Assembly: GCA_023511475.1 (NCBI GenBank) | Contig: JAIMBM010000158.1 | Location: forward strand, 1 to 6,941 | Direction of reading: 5' to 3' | Source of the DNA: Anaerolineae bacterium | Lineage (GTDB): Bacteria; Chloroflexota; Anaerolineae; SpSt-313 | Length of the DNA stretch: 6,941 nt | Shown: piece by piece, positions 1-5,191 of the stretch | How positions within the stretch are numbered: position 1 is the first letter of the stretch | Layout: every line of letters begins with the position of its first letter | Notes under the pieces: model-generated | Database searches by the model: none | Told to the model about the DNA's origin: nothing | The model's input: only the letters and a program-made list of their open reading frames with translations | Made by a program: the position numbers and the translations under genes

Positions 1-4
1 CCTT

Positions 5-26
5 CCCTCCGATGGGAGGGCATCGG
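5..26 (+). other. Two mutually exclusive short hairpins at the left edge
   Basis: CCCTCC (5-10) pairs with GGAGGG (15-20) around a 4-nt loop. CCGATG (9-14) pairs with CATCGG (21-26) around a 6-nt loop. Both stems are perfect 6-bp pairings and share bases, so only one can form at a time. No T-run follows either, so a standard intrinsic terminator is not supported. They may be the end of an upstream transcription unit or a leader element for the PLD gene, or chance in GC-rich DNA. The window starts too close to decide. Confidence 0.25.
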
Positions 27-59
27 CCACGTCAGCGGACGCTTCGCCCGAAGAGCCAT

Positions 60-65
60 AGGAGG
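60..65 (+). promoter_or_regulatory. Shine-Dalgarno AGGAGG that selects the TTG start of the PLD gene
   Basis: A perfect AGGAGG lies at 60-65. The in-frame GTG at 65 overlaps its last base and cannot be initiated from it. The in-frame TTG at 74 is 8 nt downstream, which is ideal spacing. The in-frame ATG at 98 is 32 nt away with no good site of its own. The site therefore favours TTG at 74. Confidence 0.6.
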
Positions 66-73
66 TGCCAGCC

Positions 74-1261
74 TTGAGCCGCAGAGCAAGACGCCCCATG
101 GCCCGCCGATACCGGCCGCTGTCCGCGCGCTGGCTTCTTGTTATCGGACTGCTGGCGCTGGCCGTCGTCACCACAGCCCTCCTCGGGGTGCCGGCCGGCT
201 TCTGGCGCGAGCCCGGCCCGGCCAGCTTCCGTCAGGACCTCCTCGTTTCCTTTGGGCTCGCCACACCAGAGCCGCAGGCCTCGCCACCTCCCAGCGGCGA
301 CCAACCGTGGTTTCAGGTCTACTTCACCGCACCCATCTACCCGGACGATCCGAGTCGCCGCCCCGAGGCGATTGATCGCCACCTTGTGCAGCTGATCGAC
401 CAGGCCCGCCAGAGCGTCGACGTGGCCGCCTACGAGCTCGACCTGCAGACCGTTGCCGACGCCCTGCTCCGTGCCAGGGAGCGCGGCGTGACAGTGCGCG
501 TGGTTACCGATGCCGACAACCTGCACGAGGACGCAATCCGCTCCCTCCAGGAAGGCGGCATCCCGGTCAGGGCGGACGGGCGTGCGGCCATCATGCACAA
601 CAAGTTCGTGGTGGTCGACGGTGAATACGTCCTGACCGGCTCCTGGAACCTGACGGTGAACTGCACCTATCGGAACAACAACAATGCGATCATCATCCGC
701 TCGCCCGACCTGGCACAGAACTATCGTGCCGAGTTCGCCGAGATGTTTGAGCAGGGCCAGTTCGGGCCCCGCTCGCCCAGGAGCACGCCGTTCCCCGAGG
801 TTACTGTGCACGGGACGCGCATCGAGACCTGTTTCTCGCCCGAGGACCGCCCCGCCGATGCGGTTGCCCGCGCCGTAGGTCGCGCCCGGCGCAGCATACG
901 CTTCATGGCCTTCTCCTTTACTGACGAGACCCTTGCGCAAGCGATGATCGAGCGTGCCCGGGACGGGGTGGACGTCTCCGGCGTGATCGAAAAGCGCGGC
1001 TCTGAGACTGCCTATGGCCAGTTGGTCCCCCTGCGCGAGGCCGGTATTCCCGTCCTCGCCGACGGCAACCCCTACGTCATGCACCACAAGGTGATCATCA
1101 TAGACGGGGAGACCGTGATCACCGGGTCTTTCAACTTTACCGGGAGCGCGGCCCGAGACAACGACGAGAACCTCCTCATCATTCACAACGCCGACATTGC
1201 ACGCCTGTATCTGGAGGAGTACGAGCGGGTCCGTCAGGTGGCCGCGCAGGCCGCACCATGA
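74..1261 (+). CDS. Membrane-anchored protein with two phospholipase D-like (HKD) domains
   Basis: The protein has 395 residues from the TTG at 74; GTG 65 or ATG 98 are the alternatives. A basic N-terminus leads into one hydrophobic segment (about residues 20-43), most likely an uncleaved signal anchor that places the rest outside the cytoplasm. A Pro/Ser-rich linker follows, then two PLD domains. The first has H175-x-K177-x4-D182 followed by GSWNLT. The second has H337-x-K339-x4-D344 followed by GSFNFT. In this superfamily two HKD motifs form one active site that cleaves or transfers phosphodiesters through a phospho-histidine. Both motifs are intact, so the enzyme should be active. The GS(W/F)N(L/F)T context and the RNNNN stretch after motif 1 look more like Nuc-type endonucleases than cardiolipin synthases, but a lipid substrate cannot be excluded. 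The stop overlaps the next start as ATGA, so the two genes are translationally coupled. Confidence 0.9.
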   Translation: MSRRARRPMARRYRPLSARWLLVIGLLALAVVTTALLGVPAGFWREPGPASFRQDLLVSFGLATPEPQASPPPSGDQPWFQVYFTAPIYPDDPSRRPEAIDRHLVQLIDQARQSVDVAAYELDLQTVADALLRARERGVTVRVVTDADNLHEDAIRSLQEGGIPVRADGRAAIMHNKFVVVDGEYVLTGSWNLTVNCTYRNNNNAIIIRSPDLAQNYRAEFAEMFEQGQFGPRSPRSTPFPEVTVHGTRIETCFSPEDRPADAVARAVGRARRSIRFMAFSFTDETLAQAMIERARDGVDVSGVIEKRGSETAYGQLVPLREAGIPVLADGNPYVMHHKVIIIDGETVITGSFNFTGSAARDNDENLLIIHNADIARLYLEEYERVRQVAAQAAP

Positions 1262-2367
1262 GCGATAAGTGGGACGTGATTATCGTGGGCGCGGGACCCG
1301 CTGGCGCGATGGCCGCCACGCTGTTGGGCCGGGCGGGGTGCCGGGTGCTGCTGTTGGAGCAGCACAGGCTCCCGCGCTACAAGCCCTGTGCCGGAGGCAT
1401 CGCCTGGAACGTGCTTGCCTCCCTGCCACCGATCTGTCGGGAGGCTGTCCAGCGCGTGGTGACCCGCGTCCGCTTCCGGCTGGGAGGCGAGGAGGTCTGT
1501 CACGAGTTGCCCGAGGGCTCGGTCGCTCTGATCAACCGCGAGCGCCTGGACTATCTCCTCCTCAGCCAGGCACCGGTTGCGGTGCACGATGGCGAAAGAG
1601 CCATGGAGGTGGAGGAAGGGCCCGCAGACACCAACGTGACCACCTCCCTGGGAGCACACTACCGCGCCGACTATGTGGTCGGCGCCGACGGCGTCTTCTC
1701 GACCGTTGGTCGGGCAGCAGGGCTGCGCAGCAAGGAGCACTACGGCCCGGCGCTGGAGGCCGAGGTGCGGTTGCTGCCCGGCCTGATGGATCAATACGCC
1801 GACGCCTGCCTCTTCCTGCTGGGCGTGCTGCGGCGGGGCTATGCCTGGCTCTTCCCCAGGAGCGATCACGTATCCCTCGGTATAGGTGCGCTGGCCGCCG
1901 GCCGTGCCCCCCTCCGGGAGCGGCTCGCCGCGATCGCACGGGATCTGGGGCTGCCACCGGTAAGTGTGCGGCCGCGAGGGCATGGGCTGCCCCTCTATCG
2001 CCACAGAGGCCCCCTGCAGAGGGGCCGCATACTGCTGACCGGCGATGCCGCCGGACTCGTGGACCCCTTGAGCGGGGAGGGCATCCGCCACGCTCTGCAC
2101 AGTGGACGGCTGGCCGCAGAGGCGATCCTCGGCGGCCACGTGGAGCACTACACGGCGCAGGTCCGGCAGGAGATCGGTCGACATCTGCTTGGAGCCAGTG
2201 CGCTGGCGCGCCTGTTCTACGGGTCTCAGCGGCTGTGGTTTGGCCTCGGTGCGCGCAGCCCTGCGGTCGTCGGCGGGCTCCTGCGCGTCTTCACGGGCGA
2301 CCTCACCTATGGCGAGCTCATCGCCCGCGTGCCGGGCTATGTGCTGTGCAAGCTCTGGCAACGGTGA
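1258..2367 (+). CDS. FAD-dependent oxidoreductase, geranylgeranyl reductase family
   Basis: The protein has 369 residues. The N-terminal Rossmann dinucleotide-binding motif is GAGPAG (11-16), with E34 at the end of strand 2 to bind the adenosine ribose of FAD. It is followed by LPRYKPCAGGI (38-48), the family's conserved Cys/Gly signature. GADG (142-145) and LTGDAAG (around 262-266) are the later FAD-contacting motifs shared by geranylgeranyl reductases and p-hydroxybenzoate hydroxylase-type enzymes. Family members saturate isoprenoid double bonds in the chlorophyll phytyl chain, archaeal lipids or quinone tails, using a reduced flavin. Which prenyl substrate applies here is not visible; no chlorophyll or quinone genes are in the window. 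There is no strong ribosome site before the ATG, and the ATGA overlap with the PLD gene suggests reinitiation. Length and motif order are normal. It could also be a flavin monooxygenase-like enzyme of unrelated substrate. Confidence 0.88.
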   Translation: MSDKWDVIIVGAGPAGAMAATLLGRAGCRVLLLEQHRLPRYKPCAGGIAWNVLASLPPICREAVQRVVTRVRFRLGGEEVCHELPEGSVALINRERLDYLLLSQAPVAVHDGERAMEVEEGPADTNVTTSLGAHYRADYVVGADGVFSTVGRAAGLRSKEHYGPALEAEVRLLPGLMDQYADACLFLLGVLRRGYAWLFPRSDHVSLGIGALAAGRAPLRERLAAIARDLGLPPVSVRPRGHGLPLYRHRGPLQRGRILLTGDAAGLVDPLSGEGIRHALHSGRLAAEAILGGHVEHYTAQVRQEIGRHLLGASALARLFYGSQRLWFGLGARSPAVVGGLLRVFTGDLTYGELIARVPGYVLCKLWQR

Positions 2368-2442
2368 CGCGTCCCCGCAGGCCGGCACGTCGCCAGCAGA
2401 GGCAGGGCTTGCGCTGCGGTGCGGGGAAGCGGAGGGATACGG
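2368..2442 (+). other. 75-bp leader before amrS with a 7-bp inverted repeat
   Basis: CCCCGCA (2373-2379) is a perfect reverse complement of TGCGGGG (2420-2426), enclosing 40 nt with further short pairings. The 3' arm ends 4 nt before the amrS ribosome site, so the fold could affect its exposure. No T-tract and no convincing promoter were seen, so amrS may be read from the upstream genes. In such GC-rich DNA a repeat of this length can be chance. Confidence 0.2.
2431..2436 (+). promoter_or_regulatory. Shine-Dalgarno GGAGGG that selects the ATG start of amrS
   Basis: GGAGG at 2431-2435 ends 7 nt before the ATG at 2443. The upstream in-frame GTG at 2419 has no comparable site and would add eight residues (MRGSGGIR) that place the ribosome site inside the gene. 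ATG 2443 is therefore preferred. Confidence 0.55.
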
Positions 2443-3453
2443 ATGGAAGCGAGGTTGTTCAGTCGCCTGGATGGCGGACGGGTGCGCTGCCAGCTCTGCG
2501 CGCATCGCTGCACGCTAAGGCCGGGGCAGCGGGGGGTGTGCTGTGTCCGTGAGAACCGGGCGGGAGTCCTGCATACGCTTGTGTACGGCCTGCTGATCTC
2601 ACAGGCCATAGACCCCATAGAGAAGAAGCCGCTCTTCCACTTCTACCCGGGGAGCGACGCCTTTTCCATCGCCACGCTCGGCTGCAACTTTCGCTGCGCC
2701 TTTTGCCAGAACTCGGAGATCTCGCAGTGGCCCCGCGAGGGACGGCCCATGGTGGGGCGAGATACGCCTCCCGCCGCTGTGGTCGAGACCGCCCGCCGGG
2801 CAGGCTGTCGCAGCATCTCCTATACCTACACAGAGCCAACCGTATTCTTTGAGTACGCCCACGATGTGTCGGTGCTCGCGCGCAGAGCTGGCATTGCCAA
2901 TGTGTTCGTCACCAATGGGTACATGACGACGGAGATGCTCGACGCCTACCACCCATACCTCGATGCTGCTAACGTGGACCTCAAGTCCTTCCGCGACTCC
3001 TTCTACCGCGAGCTCTGTGGTGCCCGCCTGCAGCCCGTACTGGACGCTCTCCTTCACATGAAGCGGCAGGGGGTGTGGGTTGAGGTCACGACGCTCGTCA
3101 TCCCCGGCCACAATGACGATCCCGGCGAGCTGCGTGAGATCGCCTCCTGGATCGTTGAGCATCTCGGCGTTGGGGTGCCCTGGCATGTGAGCCGGTTCCA
3201 TCCAACGTACAGGCTCACCAACGCGCCGCCTACCCCGCCGGCCACGCTGCGCGCCGCCTACGAGATCGGACGGGAGGCCGGCCTGCGGTACGTCTATGTG
3301 GGCAACCTGCCGAGCATGCGGGCCGAGGATACGCTGTGCCCCGGTTGCGGGCGAGTGGTCATCGGCCGCTTTGGCTTCAGGGTCACAGAGCGCCACATCA
3401 CGGATGGCGCCTGTAGCTACTGTGGCACCGCTATCGATGGCGTAGGCCTGTGA
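2443..3453 (+). CDS. amrS: AmmeMemoRadiSam system radical SAM enzyme AmrS
   Basis: The protein has 336 residues from the ATG at 2443. The radical SAM [4Fe-4S] motif CNFRCAFC (C81, C85, C88) matches CxxxCxxC, so it should cleave S-adenosylmethionine to a 5'-deoxyadenosyl radical. An N-terminal Cys cluster (C16, C19, C23, C33, ending GVCCVREN) and a C-terminal pair of Cys pairs (C299/C302 and C324/C327, the latter in CSYCG) frame the core. This PflA-like layout is characteristic of AmrS, and the Cys sets may bind extra metal or Fe-S clusters. The family is named for co-occurrence with AMMECR1-like (AmrA) and MEMO1-like (AmrB) proteins; as far as I know the reaction is not established. Neither partner is in the window. 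All recognised cysteines are present and the length is usual. The enzyme is presumably cytoplasmic and oxygen-sensitive. Older annotations call such proteins pyruvate formate-lyase activating enzymes, which the C-terminal Cys pairs argue against. Confidence 0.9.
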   Translation: MEARLFSRLDGGRVRCQLCAHRCTLRPGQRGVCCVRENRAGVLHTLVYGLLISQAIDPIEKKPLFHFYPGSDAFSIATLGCNFRCAFCQNSEISQWPREGRPMVGRDTPPAAVVETARRAGCRSISYTYTEPTVFFEYAHDVSVLARRAGIANVFVTNGYMTTEMLDAYHPYLDAANVDLKSFRDSFYRELCGARLQPVLDALLHMKRQGVWVEVTTLVIPGHNDDPGELREIASWIVEHLGVGVPWHVSRFHPTYRLTNAPPTPPATLRAAYEIGREAGLRYVYVGNLPSMRAEDTLCPGCGRVVIGRFGFRVTERHITDGACSYCGTAIDGVGL

Positions 3454-3461
3454 GCCTCGAT

Positions 3462-3490
3462 TTGCCCGATTCCCGCGCCATGCCGATAAT
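3462..3490 (+). promoter_or_regulatory. Candidate sigma70-type promoter for the 3562-6870 operon
   Basis: TTGCCC (3462-3467) and GATAAT (3485-3490) are separated by exactly 17 nt, in the only gap over 100 bp in the window. GATAAT differs from TATAAT at one position, and TTGCCC matches TTGACA at four of six. Transcription would start near 3497, giving a leader of about 65 nt. It is one of the few AT-rich spots in a GC-rich region. A short ATGCC/GGCAT inverted repeat (3480-3484 and 3493-3497) flanks the -10 element and could be an operator half-site pair or chance. The match is by eye only. Confidence 0.45.
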
Positions 3491-3561
3491 AGGGCATCGC
3501 AGTACCCGGCCTCTCCCGGCACTTCCCTTTGCCCGGCTAGCATAGCGAGGAGATCAGTCCT

Positions 3562-3810
3562 ATGTCCCGGCTGCAAAGCATCGCGTCATCTTTCTTCGTG
3601 TGCGCCTGCGTTCTGCTGGCCTTCCCTCCGCCAGCTTATGCCTACCTCGACCCGGGCACCGGCAGCCTCATCGTGCAACTTCTCGTGGCGGGGTTGCTCG
3701 GGGTCGCGCTCACCATCAGGCTCTTCTGGCGGCGGATTCGGGCCGGCGTTGCGTTGCTGTTCAGGCGCGAGAAGTTGCCCCGGGTAGACCGCGAAAGCCA
3801 TGACCACTGA
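3562..3810 (+). CDS. Small exported membrane protein with YLDPGTGS motif, function unknown
   Basis: The protein has 82 residues. GAGGAG at 3547-3552 lies 9 nt before the ATG and supports this start. Residues 1-27 form a signal peptide with a hydrophobic core and a likely signal peptidase I site after AYA (25-27). The mature protein would begin YLDPGTGS (28-35), followed by one transmembrane helix (about 36-53). A basic stretch then follows (RLFWRRIRAG, later FRREK), which by the positive-inside rule puts the charged tail in the cytoplasm and the YLDPGTGS end outside. I recall similar small proteins as uncharacterised neighbours of envelope genes, but cannot verify it here. The gene starts the operon and overlaps the methyltransferase gene by 11 bp. 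A role as a membrane adaptor or scaffold for the next two products is inference. Confidence 0.8.
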   Translation: MSRLQSIASSFFVCACVLLAFPPPAYAYLDPGTGSLIVQLLVAGLLGVALTIRLFWRRIRAGVALLFRREKLPRVDRESHDH

Positions 3811-5191
3811 TCAGATCCTCCCCTCCTCGTTCCGCGATCCGAGCGGTTTCCTCTTCTGGCGCGACGGAGCCCTCTACCGCCAGGTCAATCACAGCTATCG
3901 GGAGGACTATGACCTGCTCGTCAGCTCGGGCCTGTACGACCGCCTGGTCCAGGAGGGGCTCCTGATCCCACATGAGGAGGTTGACCTCCGCGAGCCAGCC
4001 GCGCCCGGCATGTACCGAACGCTCCGGCCGGAGCGGGTGCCCTTCATCTCGTACCCCTACGAGTGGAGCTTTAGCCAGCTCAAGGATGCCGCTCTGAGCA
4101 CGCTGCGCATCCAGCGTATTGCGCTCGATCACGGCATGTCGCTGAAGGATGCCAGCGCGTACAACATCCAGTTCCTGCACGGCAGGCCGCTGCTCATCGA
4201 CACGCTCTCCTTCGAGCGGTATCGTGAGGGAACGCCCTGGATCGCGTACCGCCAGTTCTGCCAGCACTTTCTGGCGCCGCTGGCGCTGATGAGCTATGTC
4301 GATCCCCGTCTGGGTCAGCTCTCGCGCCTGCACATCGACGGCGTTCCGCTGAGCCTGGCCAGCCAGCTCCTGCCCTGGTCAACGCGCTGGCGCTTCTCGC
4401 TCCTCACCCACATCCACCTGCACGCCCGGGGCGAGAAGCGTTTTGCCGATCGCCCTGCAGCCGTCGCCGGGCGGTCCATCAGCCGAACAGCCCTTGCGGC
4501 CCTGATCGAGAACCTCCAGTCCTCCGTCGAGGGCCTCCGATTCCGCTCGGATTCCAGCGCCTGGACCGAATACTACCAGACCAGCAACTACACCTCAGAG
4601 GCGCTGCAGCACAAGGCGACGCTCGTTGCCCAACTCATCGCAGAGATAGAGCCAGCGCCGCGAAGCCTCTGGGACCTCGGCGCAAACACGGGCCGCTTCA
4701 GCCGGCTGGCGAGCCGAAAGGGTATCGAGACCATCGCCTTCGACAACGACCCTGCCTGCGTTGAGCAGTGCTATCTGGAGGCCCGCCGGGAGGGCGAGAC
4801 GCACCTCCTGCCCCTCCTCGTGGATCTCACCAACCCCAGCCCGGGCGTTGGCTGGGCCCACGAGGAGAGAATGTCGCTCCTCGAGCGCGGCCCCGCCGAT
4901 GCCGCGATGGCACTCGCCCTCGTCCACCACCTGGCGATAGGAAATAACGTTCCACTGGGCGGCATCGCGGCCTTTCTCAGCCGCCTCTGCCGTTGGCTCA
5001 TCATCGAGTTCGTGCCCAAGACAGATTCACAGGTGCAGCGGCTCCTCGCGTCCCGAAAGGACATCTTTGCCGACTATACCCAGGAGGCTTTCGAGGCCGA
5101 GTTCTGCCGGCACTTTGACATCTGCCGCACCGCCCCGATCGAGGACAGCCAGAGGACCCTGTACCTCATGCGATCGAGGGAACGGCCATGA
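3800..5191 (+). CDS. SAM-dependent methyltransferase with N-terminal kinase-like domain
   Basis: The protein has 463 residues. The C-terminal part (about 285-460) is a class I Rossmann methyltransferase: DLGANTG (292-298) is the SAM-binding loop, FDND (D315, D317) the acidic end of strand 2, and ALVHHL (H376, H377) sits near the motif IV/V region. The N-terminal part (about 10-215) resembles the C-lobe of protein kinases and aminoglycoside phosphotransferases. A helix leads to D117-ASAY-N122, then D134 in LLIDTLSFE. The D-x4-N spacing equals the kinase catalytic loop, and the second Asp falls 12 residues later, where the metal-binding Asp is expected (13 in PKA and APH). An obvious P-loop and N-lobe Lys were not found, so activity is uncertain. 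No signal peptide is visible, so it is presumably cytoplasmic. The ribosome site is weak and the start lies within the upstream gene, suggesting coupling. A parallel is WbdD, which combines methyltransferase and kinase in the opposite order to cap O-antigen. The substrate is unknown. Confidence 0.85.
   Translation: MTTDQILPSSFRDPSGFLFWRDGALYRQVNHSYREDYDLLVSSGLYDRLVQEGLLIPHEEVDLREPAAPGMYRTLRPERVPFISYPYEWSFSQLKDAALSTLRIQRIALDHGMSLKDASAYNIQFLHGRPLLIDTLSFERYREGTPWIAYRQFCQHFLAPLALMSYVDPRLGQLSRLHIDGVPLSLASQLLPWSTRWRFSLLTHIHLHARGEKRFADRPAAVAGRSISRTALAALIENLQSSVEGLRFRSDSSAWTEYYQTSNYTSEALQHKATLVAQLIAEIEPAPRSLWDLGANTGRFSRLASRKGIETIAFDNDPACVEQCYLEARREGETHLLPLLVDLTNPSPGVGWAHEERMSLLERGPADAAMALALVHHLAIGNNVPLGGIAAFLSRLCRWLIIEFVPKTDSQVQRLLASRKDIFADYTQEAFEAEFCRHFDICRTAPIEDSQRTLYLMRSRERP

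Noticed and set aside
2..61. Possible C-terminal tail of an upstream + strand gene ending at TAG 59-61, just before the PLD start.
   Set aside because: Only 19 codons are visible (LPSDGRASATSADASPEEP) and third positions are not clearly GC-biased like the real genes, so it cannot be told from non-coding sequence.
32..1186. Long open frame on the minus strand opposite the PLD gene.
   Set aside because: It mirrors a gene with two intact HKD motifs. Its translation shows no recognisable domain; long antisense frames are expected in GC-rich coding DNA.
2419..2442. GTG at 2419 as the start of amrS.
   Set aside because: The strong GGAGGG site lies inside this extension and is correctly spaced for ATG 2443.
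1234..2505. Long minus-strand frame and a + strand frame (1269-2552) over the reductase gene.
   Set aside because: Both lack family motifs and are compositionally odd (His/Gln-rich or Arg/Ala-rich), whereas the 1258-2367 frame has all flavoprotein motifs.
2599..3576. Long minus-strand frame opposite amrS.
   Set aside because: It crosses the intergenic gap and has no recognisable motif; the opposite strand carries an intact radical SAM enzyme.
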